The notes below the pieces were generated by a model that ran no database searches, was not told the origin of the DNA, and saw only the letters and a program-made list of their open reading frames with translations. A stretch of DNA of 64,000 bases from Crotalaria pallida (Eukaryota > Streptophyta > Magnoliopsida > Fabales > Fabaceae): contig CM075651.1 in NCBI GenBank assembly GCA_037953625.1, positions 104,037,001 through 104,101,000 of the forward strand. Direction: 5' to 3'. A program made the translations under genes and the position numbers. Positions 9,816 through 22,348 of the stretch are shown piece by piece (position 1 is the first letter of the stretch; the number at the start of each line of letters is the position of its first letter).

Positions 9816-10476
9816 AATGCTTGAGTCCCCAAGGGACGTAGAGGGTCTAGCATGAGTCCTTGGAGGTTCTAACAGGTGTAGCATGATTAAGAGAGTATTC
9901 TAAAGGCTTAGAATGGTCTAGGAATGTGTATTAGGACTTATAAGAACCATTTGAATGATCCTAAACAATGCTTGAGTCCCCAAGGGACGTAGAGGATCTA
10001 GCATGAGTCCTTGGAGGTTCTAACAAGTGTAGAATGGTTAAGAGAGTATTCTAAAGGTGTAGAATGGTCTAGGAATGTGTATTAGGACCTATAAGAACAA
10101 TTAGAGAGATCCTAAACAATGCTTGAGTCCCCAAGGGACGTAGAGGGTGTAGCATGAGTCCTTGGAGGTTCTAACAGGTGTAGAATGGTTAAGAGAGTAT
10201 TCTAAAGGTTTAGAATGGTCTAGGAATGTGTATTAGGACTTATAATAACCATTAGAATGATCCTAAACAATGCTTGAGTCCCCAAGGGACGTAGAGGGTG
10301 TAGCATGAGTCCTTGGAGGTTCTAACAGGTGTAGAATGGTTAAGAGAGTATTCTAAAGGTGTAGAATGGTCTAGGAATGTGTATTAGGACCTATAAGAAC
10401 AATTAGGGAGATCCTAAACAATGCTTGAGTCCCCAAGGGACGTAGAGGGTGTAGCATGAGTCCTTGGAGGTTCTAA

Positions 10477-10482
10477 CACGTG
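10477..10482. other. First CACGTG palindrome in the array
   Basis: AACAAGTG or AACAGGTG is changed to AACACGTG, giving the CACGTG palindrome (the E-box/G-box core) and a second CpG in the unit. Here it sits in an AGGATGG unit and recurs at 14,554 by the 27-unit duplication. From 21,651 on, a different class carries it (with AAGAAAG and GAATGTTC) and reaches dozens of units. No promoter function is claimed. Confidence 0.75.
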
Positions 10483-12533
10483 TAGGATGGTTAAAAGAGT
10501 ATTCTAAAGGCTTAGAATGGTCTAGGAATGTGTATTAGGACTTATAAGAACCATTAGAATGATCCTAAACAATGCTTGAGTCACCAAGGGACGTAGAGGG
10601 TCTAGCATAAGTGCTTGGAGGTTCTAACAAGTGTAGAATGGTTAAGAGAGTATTCTAAAGGTGTAGAATGGTCTAGGAATGTGTATTAGGACCTATAAGA
10701 ACAATTAGAAAGATCCAAAACAATGCTTGAGTCCCCAAGGGACGTAGAGGGTTTAGCATGAGTCCTTGGAGGTTCTAACAGGTGTAGAATGGTTAAGAGA
10801 GTATTCTAAAGGTTTAGAATGGTCTAGGAATGTGTATTAGGACTTATAATAACCATTAGAATGATCCTAAACAATGCTTGAGTCCCCAAGGGACGTAGAG
10901 GGTCTAGCATGAGTCCTTGGAGGTTCTAACAGGTGTAGAATGGTTAAGAGAGTATTCTAAAGGCTTAGAATGGTCTAGGAATGTGTATTAGGACTTATAA
11001 GAACCATTAGAATGATCCTAAACATTGCATGGCACCCCAAGGGACGTAGAGGGTGTAGCATGAGTCCTTGGAGGTTCTAACAAGTGTAGAATGGTTAAGA
11101 TAGTATTCTAAAGGTGTAAAATGGTCTAGGAATGTGTATTAGGACCTATAAGAACAATTAGAAAGATCCTAAACAATGCTTGAGTCCCCAAGGGACGTAG
11201 AGGGTGTAGCATGAGTCCTTGGAGGTTCTAACAGGTGTAGAATGGTTAAGAGAGTATTCTAAAGGCTTAGAATGGTCTAGGAATGTGTATTAGGACTTAT
11301 AATAACCATTAGAAAGATCCTAAACATTGCATGGTACCCCAAGGGACGTAGAAGGTGTAGCATGAGTCCTTGGAGGTTCTAACAAGTGTAGAATGGTTAA
11401 GATAGTATTCTAAAGGCTTAGAATGTTCTAGGAATGTGTATTTGTACTTATAATAACCATTAGAATGATCCTAAACATTGCATGGTACCCCAAGGGATGT
11501 AGAGGGTGTAGCATGAGTCCTTGGAGATTCTAACAAGTGTAGAATGGTTAAGAAAGTATTCTAAAGGCTTAGAATGGTCTAGGAATGTGTATTAGGACTT
11601 ATAAGAACCATTAGAATGATCCTAAACAATGCTTGAGTCCCCAAGGGACGTAGAGGGTCTAGCATGAGTCCTTGGAGGTTCTAACAGGTGTAGAATGGCT
11701 AAGAGAGTATTCTAAAGGCTTAGAATGGTCTAGGAATGTGTATTAGGACTTATAAGAACCATTAGAATGATCCTAAACAATGCTTGAGTCCCCAAAGGAC
11801 GTAGAGGGTCTAGCATGAGTCCTTGGAGGTTCTAACAAGTGTAGAATGGTTAAGAGAGTATTCTATAGGCTTAGAATGGTCTAGGATAATGTATCAGGAT
11901 TTATAAGAACCATGAGAATGATCCAAAACAATGCTTGAGTCCCCAAGGGACGTAGAGGGTCTAGCATGAGTCCTTGGAGGTTCTAACAGGTGTAGCATGG
12001 TTAAGAGAGTATTCTAAAGGCTTAGAATGGTCTAGGAATGTGTATTAGGACTTATAAGAACCATTTGAATGATCCTAAACAATGCTTGAGTCCCCAAGGG
12101 ACGTAGAGGATCTAGCATGAGTCCTTGGAGGTTCTAACAAGTGTAGAATGGTTAAGAGAGTATTCTAAAGGTGTAGAATGGTCTAGGAATGTGTATTAGG
12201 ACCTATAAGAACAATTAGAGAGATCCTAAACAATGCTTGAGTCCCCAAGGGACGTAGAGGGTGTAGCATGAGTCCTTGGAGGTTCTAACAAGTGTAGGAT
12301 GGTTAAAAGAGTATTCTAAAGGCTTAGAATGGTCTAGGAATGTGTATTAGGACTTATAAGAACCATTAGAATGATCCTAAACAATGCTTGAGTCCCCAAG
12401 GGACGTAGAGGGTCTAGCATCAGTGCTTGGAGGTTCTAACAAGTGTAGAATGGTTAAGAGAGTATTCTAAAGGTGTAGAATGGTCTAGGAATGTGTATTA
12501 GGACCTATAAGAACAATTAGAAAGATCCTAAAC

Positions 12534-15500
12534 AATGCTTGAGTCCCCAAGGGACGTAGAGGGTGTAGCATGAGTCCTTGGAGGTTCTAACAGGTGTAGA
12601 ATGGTTAAGAGAGTATTCTAAAGGTTTAGAATGGTCTAGGAATGTGTATTAGGACTTATAATAACCATTAGAATGATCCTAAACAATGCTTAAGTCCCCA
12701 AGGGACGTAGAGGGTGTAGCATGAGTCCTTGGAGGTTCTAACAAGTGTAGGATGGTTAAAAGAGTATTCTAAAGGCGTAGAATGGTCTAGGAATGTGTAT
12801 TAGGACTTATAAGAACCATTAGAATGATCCTAAACAATGCTTGAGTCCCGAATGGACGTAGAGGGTCTAACATAAGTGCTTGGAGGTTCTAACAAGTGTA
12901 GAATGGTTAAGAGAGTATTCTAAAGGTGTAGAATGGTCTAGGAATGTGTATTAGGACCTATAAGATCAATTAGAAAGATCCTAAACAATGCTTGAGTCCC
13001 CAAGGGACGTAGAGGGTGTAGCATGAGTCCTTGGAGGTTCTAACAGGTGTAGAATGGTTAAGAGAGTATTCTAAAGGTTTAGAATGGTCTAGGAATGTGT
13101 ATTAGGACCTATAAGAACAATTAGAAACATCCTAAACAATGCTTGAGTCCCCAAGGGACGTAGAGGGTGTAGCATGAGTCCTTGGAGGTTCTAACAGGTG
13201 TAGAATGGTTAAGAGAGTATTCTAAAGGTTTAGAATGGTCTAGGAATGTGTATTAGGACTTATAATAACCATTAGAAAGATCCTAAACATTGCATGGTAC
13301 ACCAAGGGACGTAGAAGGTGTAGCATGAGTCCTTTGAGGTTCTAACAAGTGTAGAATGGTTAAGATAGTATTCTAAAGGCTTAGAATGTTCTAGGAATGT
13401 GTATTTGTACTTATAATAACCAATAGAATGATCCTAAACATTGCATGGTACCCCAAGGGACGTAGAGGGTGTAGCATGAGTCCTTGGAGATTCTAACAAG
13501 TGTAGAATGGTTAAGAGAGTATTCTAAAGGCTTAGAATGGCCTAGGAATGTGTATTAGGACTTATAAGAACCATTAGAATGATCCTAAACAATGCTTGAG
13601 TCCCCAAGGGACGTAGAGGGTCTAGCATGAGTCCTTGGAGGTTCTAACAGGTGTAGAATGGCTAAGAGAGTATTCTAAAGGCTTAGAATGGTCTAGGAAT
13701 GTGTATTAGGACTTATAAGAACCATTAGAATGGTCCTAAACAATGCTTGAGTCCCCAAGGGACGTAGAGGGTCTAGCATGAGTCCTTGGAGGTTCTAACA
13801 AGTGTAGAATGGTTAAGAGAGTATTCTATAGGCTTAGAATGGTCTAGGATAATGTATTAGGATTTATAAGAACCATGAGAATGATCCTAAACAATGCTTG
13901 AGTCCCCAAGGGACGTAGAGGGTCTAGCATGAGTCCTTGGAGGTTCTAACAGGTGTAGCATGATTAAGAGAGTATTCTAAAGGCTTAGAATGGTCTAGGA
14001 ATGTGTATTAGGACTTATAAGAACCATTTGAATGATCCTAAACAATGCTTGAGTCCCCAAGGGACGTAGAGGATCTAGCATGAGTCCTTGGAGGTTCTAA
14101 CAAGTGTAGAATGGTTAAGAGAGTATTCTAAAGGTGTAGAATGGTCTAGGAATGTGTATTAGGACCTATAAGAACAATTAGAGAGATCCTAAACAATGCT
14201 TGAGTCCCCAAGGGACGTAGAGGGTGTAGCATGAGTCCTTGGAGGTTCTAACAGGTGTAGAATGGTTAAGAGAGTATTCTAAAGGTTTAGAATGGTCTAG
14301 GAATGTGTATTAGGACTTATAATAACCATTAGAATGATCCTAAACAATGCTTGAGTCCCCAAGGGACGTAGAGGGTGTAGCATGAGTCCTTGGAGGTTCT
14401 AACAGGTGTAGAATGGTTAAGAGAGTATTCTAAAGGTGTAGAATGGTCTAGGAATGTGTATTAGGACCTATAAGAACAATTAGAGAGATCCTAAACAATG
14501 CTTGAGTCCCCAAGGGACGTAGAGGGTGTAGCATGAGTCCTTGGAGGTTCTAACACGTGTAGGATGGTTAAAAGAGTATTCTAAAGGCTTAGAATGGTCT
14601 AGGAATGTGTATTAGGACTTATAAGAACCATTAGAATGATCCTAAACAATGCTTGAGTCACCAAGGGACGTAGAGGGTCTAGCATAAGTGCTTGGAGGTT
14701 CTAACAAGTGTAGAATGGTTAAGAGAGTATTCTAAAGGTGTAGAATGGTCTAGGAATGTGTATTAGGACCTATAAGAACAATTAGAAAGATCAAAAACAA
14801 TGCTTGAGTCCCCAAGGGACGTAGAGGGTTTAGCATGAGTCCTTGGAGGTTCTAACAGGTGTAGAATGGTTAAGAGAGTATTCTAAAGGTTTAGAATGGT
14901 CTAGGAATGTGTATTAGGACTTATAATAACCATTAGAATGATCCTAAACAATGCTTGAGTCCCCAAGGGACGTAGAGGGTCTAGCATGAGTCCTTGGAGG
15001 TTCTAACAGGTGTAGAATGGTTAAGAGAGTATTCTAAAGGCTTAGAATGGTCTAGGAATGTGTATTAGGACTTATAAGAACCATTAGAATGATCCTAAAC
15101 ATTGCATGGCACCCCAAGGGACGTAGAGGGTGTAGCATGAGTCCTTGGAGGTTCTAACAAGTGTAGAATGGTTAAGATAGTATTCTAAAGGTGTAAAATG
15201 GTCTAGGAATGTGTATTAGGACCTATAAGAACAATTAGAAAGATCCTAAACAATGCTTGAGTCCCCAAGGGACGTAGAGGGTGTAGCATGAGTCCTTGGA
15301 GGTTCTAACAGGTGTAGAATGGTTAAGAGAGTATTCTAAAGGCTTAGAATGGTCTAGGAATGTGTATTAGGACTTATAATAACCATTAGAAAGATCCTAA
15401 ACATTGCATGGTACCCCAAGGGACGTAGAAGGTGTAGCATGAGTCCTTGGAGGTTCTAACAAGTGTAGAATGGTTAAGATAGTATTCTAAAGGCTTAGAA

Positions 15501-16610
15501 TGTTCTAGGAATGTGTATTTGTACTTATAATAACCATTAGAATGATCCTAAACATTGCATGGTACCCCAAGGGATGTAGAGGGTGTAGCATGAGTCCTTG
15601 GAGATTCTAACAAGTGTAGAATGGTTAAGAAAGTATTCTAAAGGCTTAGAATGGTCTAGGAATGTGTATTAGGACTTATAAGAACCATTAGAATGATCCT
15701 AAACAATGCTTGAGTCCCCAAGGGACGTAGAGGGTCTAGCATGAGTCCTTGGAGGTTCTAACAGGTGTAGAATGGCTAAGAGAGTATTCTAAAGGCTTAG
15801 AATGGTCTAGGAATGTGTATTAGGACTTATAAGAACCATTAGAATGATCCTAAACAATGCTTGAGTCCCCAAAGGACGTAGAGGGTCTAGCATGAGTCCT
15901 TGGAGGTTCTAACAAGTGTAGAATGGTTAAGAGAGTATTCTATAGGCTTAGAATGGTCTAGGATAATGTATCAGGATTTATAAGAACCATGAGAATGATC
16001 CAAAACAATGCTTGAGTCCCCAAGGGACGTAGAGGGTCTAGCATGAGTCCTTGGAGGTTCTAACAGGTGTAGCATGGTTAAGAGAGTATTCTAAAGGCTT
16101 AGAATGGTCTAGGAATGTGTATTAGGACTTATAAGAACCATTTGAATGATCCTAAACAATGCTTGAGTCCCCAAGGGACGTAGAGGATCTAGCATGAGTC
16201 CTTGGAGGTTCTAACAAGTGTAGAATGGTTAAGAGAGTATTCTAAAGGTGTAGAATGGTCTAGGAATGTGTATTAGGACCTATAAGAACAATTAGAGAGA
16301 TCCTAAACAATGCTTGAGTCCCCAAGGGACGTAGAGGGTGTAGCATGAGTCCTTGGAGGTTCTAACAAGTGTAGGATGGTTAAAAGAGTATTCTAAAGGC
16401 TTAGAATGGTCTAGGAATGTGTATTAGGACTTATAAGAACCATTAGAATGATCCTAAACAATGCTTGAGTCCCCAAGGGACGTAGAGGGTCTAGCATCAG
16501 TGCTTGGAGGTTCTAACAAGTGTAGAATGGTTAAGAGAGTATTCTAAAGGTGTAGAATGGTCTAGTAATGTGTATTAGGACCTATAAGAACAATTAGAAA
16601 GATCCTAAAC
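12534..16610 (+). repeat. 27-unit (4,077-bp) tandem HOR, copy 2
   Basis: Second full copy of 8,457-12,533. The same unit order restarts at 16,611 but holds for only about three units before breaking up, so a third copy has been rearranged. Copy-specific changes include GATCAAAAAC near 14,791, where copy 1 has GATCCAAAAC. Confidence 0.93.
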
Positions 16611-17820
16611 AATGCTTGAGTCCCCAAGGGACGTAGAGGGTGTAGCATGAGTCCTTGGAGGTTCTAACAGGTGTAGAATGGTTAAGAGAGTATTCGAAAG
16701 GTTTAGAATGGTCTAGGAATGTGTATTAGGACTTATAATAACCATTAGAATGATCCTAAACAATGCTTGAGTCCCCAAGGGACGTAGAGGGTGTAGCATG
16801 AGTCCTTGGAGGTTCTAACAAGTGTAGGATGGTTAAAAGATTATTCTAAAGGCTTATAATGGTCTAGGAATGTGTATTAGGACTTATAAGAACCATTAGA
16901 ATGATCCTAAACAATGCTTGAGTCCCTAATGGACGTAGAGGGTCTAACATAAGTGCTTGGAGGTTCTAACAAGTGTAGAATGGTTAAGAGAGTATTCTAA
17001 AGGTGTAGAATGGTCTAGGAATGTGTATTAGGACCTATAAGAACAATTAGAAAGATCCTAAACAATGCTTGAGTCCCCAAGGGACGTAGAGGGTGTAGCA
17101 TGAGTCCTTGGAGGTTCTAACAGGTGTAGAATGGTTAAGAGAGTATTCTAAAGGTTTAGAATGGTCTAGGAATGTGTATTAGGACTTATAATAACCATTA
17201 GAAAGATCCTAAACATTGCATGGTACCCCAAGGGACGTAGAAGGTGTAGCATGAGTCCTTTGAGGTTCTAACAAGTGTAGAATGGTTAAGATAGTATTCT
17301 AAAGGCTTAGAATGTTCTAGGAATGTGTATTTGTACTTATAATAACCATTAGAATGATCCTAAACATTGCATGGCACCCCAAGGGACGTAGAGGGTGTAG
17401 CATGAGTCCTTGGAGGTTCTAACAAGTGTAGAATGGTTAAGATTGTATTCTAAAGGTGTAAAATGGTCTAGGAATGTGTATTAGGACCTATAAGAACAAT
17501 TAGAAATATCCTAAACAATGCTTGAGTCCCCAAGGGACGTAGAGGGTGTAGCATGAGTCCTTGGAGGTTCTAACAGGTGTAGAATGGTTAAGAGAGTATT
17601 CTAAAGGCTTAGAATGGTCTAGGAATGTGTATTAGGACTTATAATAACCATTAGAAAGATCCTAAACATTGCATGGTACCCCAAGGGACGTAGAAGGTGT
17701 AGCATGAGTCCTTGGAGGTTCTAACAAGTGTAGAATGGTTAAGAGAGTATTCTAAAGGTTTAGAATGGTCTAGGAATGTGTATTAGGACTTATAATAACC
17801 ATTAGAATGATCCTAAACAA
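16611..17820 (+). repeat. Broken third copy of the 27-unit HOR
   Basis: Starts in register with 12,534, with private changes GATTATTC and GCTTATAATGG near 16,840-16,858. Around 17,067 it jumps to a 26-unit register. At 17,369 it jumps again to units like those at 15,105 (ATTGCATGGCACC with GTGTAAAATGG). It also holds the first GGTTAAGATTGTATTC unit (17,441). This looks like several short exchanges between HOR copies. Confidence 0.75.
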
Positions 17821-19764
17821 TGCTTGAGTCCCCAAGGGACGTAGAGGGTGTAGCATGAGTCCTTGGAGGTTCTAACAGGTGTAGAATGGTTAAGAGAGTA
17901 TTCTAAAGGTTTAGAACGGTCTAGGAATGTGTATTAGGACTTATAATAACCATTAGAATGATCCTAAACAATGCTTGAGTCCCCAAGGGACGTAGAGGGT
18001 GTAGCATGAGTCCTTGGAGGTTCTAACAGGTGTAGAATGGTTAAGAGAGTATTCTAAAGGTGTAGAATGGTCTAGGAATGTGTATTAGGACCTATAAGAA
18101 CAATTAGAGAGATCCTAAACAATGCTTGAGTCCCCAAGGGACGTAGAGGGTGTAGCATGAGTCCTTGGAGGTTCTAACAAGTGTAGGATGGTTAAAAGAG
18201 TATTCTAAAGGCTTAGAATGGTCTAGGAATGTGTATTAGGACTTATAAGAACCATTAGAATGATCCTAAACAATGCTTAAGTCCCCAAGGGACGTAGAGG
18301 GTCTAGCATAAGTGCTTGGAGGTTCTAACAAGTGTAGAATGGTTAAGAGAGTATTCTAAAGGTGTAGAATGGTCTAGGAATGTGTATTAGGACCTATAAG
18401 AACAATTAGAAAGATCCAAAACAATGCTCGAGTCCCCAAGGGACGTAGAGGGTGTAGCATGAGTCCTTGGAGGTTCTAACAGGTGTAGAATGGTTAAGAG
18501 AGTATTCTAAAGGTTTAGAATGGTCTAGGAATGTGTATTAGGACTTATAATAACCATTAGAATGATCCTAAACAATGCTTGAGTCCCCAAGGGACGTAGA
18601 GTGTCTAGCATGAGTCCTTGGAGGTTCTAACAGGTGTAGAATGGTTAAGAGAGTATTCTAAAGGCTTAGAATGGTCTAGGAATGTGTATTAGGACTTATA
18701 AGAACCATTAGAATGATCCTAAACATTGCATGGCACCCCAAGGGACGTAGAGGGTGTAGCATGAGTCCTTGGAGGTTCTAACAAGTGTAGAATGGTTAAG
18801 ATAGTATTCTAAAGGTGTAAAATGGTCTAGGAATGTGTATTAGGACCTATAAGAACAATTAGAAAGATCCTAAACAATGCTTGAGTCCCCAAGGGACGTA
18901 GAGGGTGTAGCATGAGTCCTTGGAGGTTCTAACAGGTGTAGAATGGTTAAGAGAGTATTCTAAAGGCTTAGAATGGTCTAGGAATGTGTATTAGGACTTA
19001 TAATAACCATTAGAAAGATCCTAAACATTGCATGGTACCCCAAGGGACGTAGAAGGTGTAGCATGAGTCCTTGGAGGTTCTAACAAGTGTAGAATGGTTA
19101 AGATAGTATTCTAAAGGCTTAGAATGTTCTAGGAATGTGTATTTGTACTTATAATAACCATTAGAATGATCCTAAACATTGCATGGTACCCCAAGGGACG
19201 TAGAGGGTGTAGCATGAGTCCTTGGAGATTCTAACAAGTGTAGAATGGTTAAGAGAGTATTCTAAAGGCTTAGAATGGTCTAGGAATGTGTATTAGGACT
19301 TATAAGAACCATTAGAATGATCCTAAACAATGCTTGAGTCCCCAAGGGACGTAGAGGGTCTAGCATGAGTCCTTGGAGGTTCTAACAGGTGTAGAATGGC
19401 TAAGAGAGTATTCTAAAGGCTTAGAATGGTCTAGGAATGTGTATTAGGACTTATAAGAACCATTAGAATGATCCTAAACAATGCTTGAGTCCCCAAGGGA
19501 CGTAGAGGGTCTAGCGTGAGTCCTTGGAGGTTCTAACAAGTGTAGAATGGTTAAGAGAGTATTCTATAGGCTTAGAATGGTCTAGGATAATGTATTAGGA
19601 TTTATAAGAACCATGAGAATGATCCTAAACAATGCTTGAGTCCCCAAGGGACGTAGAGGGTCTAGCATGAGTCCTTGGAGGTTCTAACAGGTGTAGCATG
19701 GTTAAGAGAGTATTCTAAAGGCTTAGAATGGTCTAGGAATGTGTATTAGGACTAATAAGAACCA
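17820..19764 (+). repeat. Segment matching 14,196-16,140 at 24 units
   Basis: About 13 units match the 27-unit HOR copy 2 at an offset of 3,624 bp. Shared markers are ATTGCATGGCACC (15,101 and 18,725) and GGAGATTC (15,600 and 19,224). The 24-unit rather than 27-unit offset shows that three units were lost between the copies. Matching ends at GGACTAATAAG (19,750). Confidence 0.8.
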
Positions 19765-19781
19765 TTAGAATGATCCTAAAC
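19329..19781 (+). repeat. 3-unit tandem duplication, copy 1
   Basis: Three units ordered as GGCTAAGAG, then TATAGG / GGATAATG, then GTAGCATGG. The same order follows directly at 19,782-20,234. This 453-bp insertion restores the 27-unit (4,077-bp) register with 16,14x, so the array downstream again lines up with HOR copy 2. Copy-specific change: GCGTGAG near 19,514. Confidence 0.82.
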
Positions 19782-20234
19782 AATGCTTGAGTCCCCAAGG
19801 GACGTAGAGGGTCTAGCATGAGTCCTTGGAGGTTCTAACAGGTGTAGAATGGCTAAGAGAGTATTCTAAAGGCTTAGAATGGTCTAGGAATGTGTATTAG
19901 GACTTATAAGAACCATTAGAATGATCCTAAACAATGCTTGAGTCCCCAAGGGACGTAGAGGGTCTAGCATGAGTCCTTGGAGGTTCTAACAACTGTAGAA
20001 TGGTTAAGAGAGTATTCTATAGGCTTAGAATGGTCTAGGATAATGTATTAGGATTTATAAGAACCATGAGAATGATCCTAAACAATGCTTGAGTCCCCAA
20101 GGGACGTAGAGGGTCTAGCATGAGTCCTTGGAGGTTCTAACAGGTGTAGCATGGTTAAGAGAGTATTCTAAAGGCTTAGAATGGTCTAGGAATGTGTATT
20201 AGGACTTATAAGAACCATTTGAATGATCCTAAAC
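19782..20234 (+). repeat. 3-unit tandem duplication, copy 2
   Basis: Second copy of 19,329-19,781, with GGCTAAGAG 453 bp after the first. Its middle unit has AACAACTGTAG (near 19,988), a private change. The third unit keeps CCATTTGAATG, whereas copy 1 has CTAATAAG and CCATTAG, so the third units are not identical. Confidence 0.82.
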
Positions 20235-21593
20235 AATGCTTGAGTCCCCAAGGGACGTAGAGGATCTAGCATGAGTCCTTGGAGGTTCTAACAAGTGTAG
20301 AATGGTTAAGAGAGTATTCTAAAGGTGTAGAATGGTCTAGGAATGTGTATTAGGACCTATAAGAACAATTAGAGAGATCCTAAACAATGCTTGAGTCCCC
20401 AAGGGACGTAGAGGGTGTAGCATGAGTCCTTGGAGGTTCTAACAAGTGTAGGATGGTTAAAAGAGTATTCTAAAGGCTTAGAATGGTCTAGGAATGTGTA
20501 TTAGGACTTATAAGAACCATTAGAATGATCCTAAACAATGCTTGAGTCCCCAAGGGACGTAGAGGGTCTAGCATAAGTGCTTGAAGGTTCTAACAAGTGT
20601 AGAATGGTTAAGAGAGTATTCTAAAGGTGTAGAATGGTCTAGGAATGTGTATTAGGACCTATAAGAACAATTAGAAAGATCCTAAACAATGCTTGAGTCC
20701 CCAAGGGACGTAGAGGGTGTAGCATGAGTCCTTGGAGGTTCTAACAGGTGTAGAATGGTTAAGAGAGTATTCTAAAGGTTTAGAATGGTCTAGGAATGTG
20801 TATTAGGACTTATAATAACCATTAGAATGATCCTAAACAATGCTTGAGTCCCCAAGGGACGTAGAGGGTGTAGCATGAGTCCTTGGAGGTTCTAACAAGT
20901 GTAGGATGGTTAAAAGAGTATTCTAAAGGCTTAGAATGGTCTAGGAATGTGTATTAGGACTTATAAGAATCATTAGAATGATCCTAAACAATGCTTGAGT
21001 CCCTAATGGACGTAGAGGGTCTAACATAAGTGCTTGGAGGTTCTAACAAGTGTAGAATGGTTAAGAGAGTATTCTAAAGGTGTAGAATGGTCTAGGAATG
21101 TGTATTAGGACCTATAAGAACAATTAGAAAGATCCTAAACAATGCTTGAGTCCCCAAGGGACGTAGAGGGTGTAGCATGAGTCCTTGGAGGTTCTAACAG
21201 GTGTAGAATGGTTAAGAGAGTATTCTAAAGGTTTAGAATGGTCTAGGAATGTGTATTAGGACTTATAATAACCATTAGAAAGATCCTAAACATTGCATGG
21301 TACCCCAAGGGACGTAGAAGGTGTAGCATGAGTCCTTTGAGGTTCTAACAAGTGTAGAATGGTTAAGATAGTATTCTAAAGGCTTAGAATGTTCTAGGAA
21401 TGTGTATTTGTACTTATAATAACCATTAGAATGATCCTAAACATTGCATGGCACCCCAAGGGACGTAGAGGGTGTAGCATGAGTCCTTGGAGGTTCTAAC
21501 AAGTGTAGAATGGTTAAGATTGTATTCTAAAGGTGTAAAATGGTCTAGGAATGTGTATTAGGACCTATAAGAACAATTAGAAAGATCCTAAAC
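20235..21593 (+). repeat. Segment matching 16,158-17,516 at 27 units
   Basis: Nine units in register with 16,158-17,516 at an offset of 4,077 bp, including CCCTAATGG (16,924 and 21,001) and GGTTAAGATTGTATTC (17,436 and 21,513). Matching ends at AAGGTACGTAG (21,609), where a new class begins. The last four units are also the start of the 9-unit HOR. Confidence 0.8.
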
Positions 21594-22348
21594 AATGCTT
21601 GAGTCCCCAAGGTACGTAGAGGGTGTAGCATGAGTCCTTGGAGGTTCTAACACGTGTAGAATGGTTAAGAAAGTACTCTAAAGGCTTAGAATGTTCTAGG
21701 AATGTGTATTTCTACTTATAATAACCATTAGATTGATCCTAAACATTGCATGGTACCCCAAGGGACGTAGAGGGTGTAGCATGAGTCCTTGGAGGTTATA
21801 ACAAGTGTAGGATGGTTAAGAAAGTATTCTAAAGGCTTAGAATGGTCTAGGACTGTGTATTAGGACTTATAAGAACCATTAGAAAGATCCTAAACAATGC
21901 TTGAGTCCCCAAGGGACGTAGAGGGTGTAGCATGAGTCCTTGGAGGTTCTAACAGGTGTAGAATGGTTAAGAGAGTATTCTAAAGGTTTAGAATGGTCTA
22001 GGAATGTGTATTAGGACTTATAATAACCATTAGAAAGATCCTAAACATTGCATGGTACCCCAAGGGACGTAGAAGGTGTAGCATGAGTCCTTTGAGGTTC
22101 TAACAAGTGTAGAATGGTTAAGATAGTATTCTAAAGGCTTAGAATGTTCTAGGAATGTGTATTTGTACTTATAATAACCATTAGAATGATCCTAAACATT
22201 GCATGGCACCCCAAGGGACGTAGAGGGTGTAGCATGAGTCCTTGGAGGTTCTAACAAGTGTAGAATGGTTAAGAGAGTATTCTAAAGGCTTAGAATGGTC
22301 TAGGAATGTGTATTAGGACTTATAAGAATCATTAGAATGATCCTAAAC
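20990..22348 (+). repeat. 9-unit (1,359-bp) tandem HOR, copy 1
   Basis: Followed directly by a second copy. Markers 1,359 bp apart are AAGAATCATTAG (20,965 and 22,324), GATTGTATTC (21,518 and 22,877), AAGTACTC (21,671 and 23,030) and GGACTGTG (21,850 and 23,209). It contains the first AACACGTGTAGAATGG unit and the first TATTTCTAC unit of the array. Confidence 0.9.
21594..21744 (+). repeat. First TATTTCTAC / GATTGATCC unit with CACGTG
   Basis: Founder-type unit carrying AAGGTACGTAG, CACGTG at 21,651, AAGAAAGTACTC, GAATGTTC, TATTTCTACTTATAATAACC and CCATTAGATTGATCC. Later copies revert to AAGGGACG and AAGTATTC but keep the rest, and occur up to about 56,730. A sister form with TATTTGTAC and GATAGATCC appears from about 27,750. 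Confidence 0.85.

Larger units (their letters stand above)
8457..12533 (+). repeat. 27-unit (4,077-bp) tandem HOR, copy 1
   Basis: Followed directly by a near-identical copy at 12,534-16,610. Shared private markers, each 4,077 bp apart, are GCTTAAG (8,611 and 12,688), AAGATCAATT (8,885 and 12,962), CCAATAGAATG (9,343 and 13,420), AACACGTG (10,475 and 14,552), GGAGATTC (11,523 and 15,600) and GCATCAGTGC (12,418 and 16,495). The two copies differ at very few positions, for example AAATGTAG near 9,421 against AAGTGTAG. This is the cleanest large HOR in the left half. Confidence 0.93.

Noticed and set aside
10477..10482. CACGTG as a real promoter E-box or G-box
   Set aside because: There is no gene, TATA context or other regulatory layout near it. 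It is a one-base variant of AACAAGTG spread by duplication, kept only as a structural observation.
8457..16610. Near-identical HOR copies as pure assembly duplication
   Set aside because: The copies differ at several private positions and their edges grade into partial copies, which fits real duplication. Long-read coverage would still be needed to exclude assembly error.
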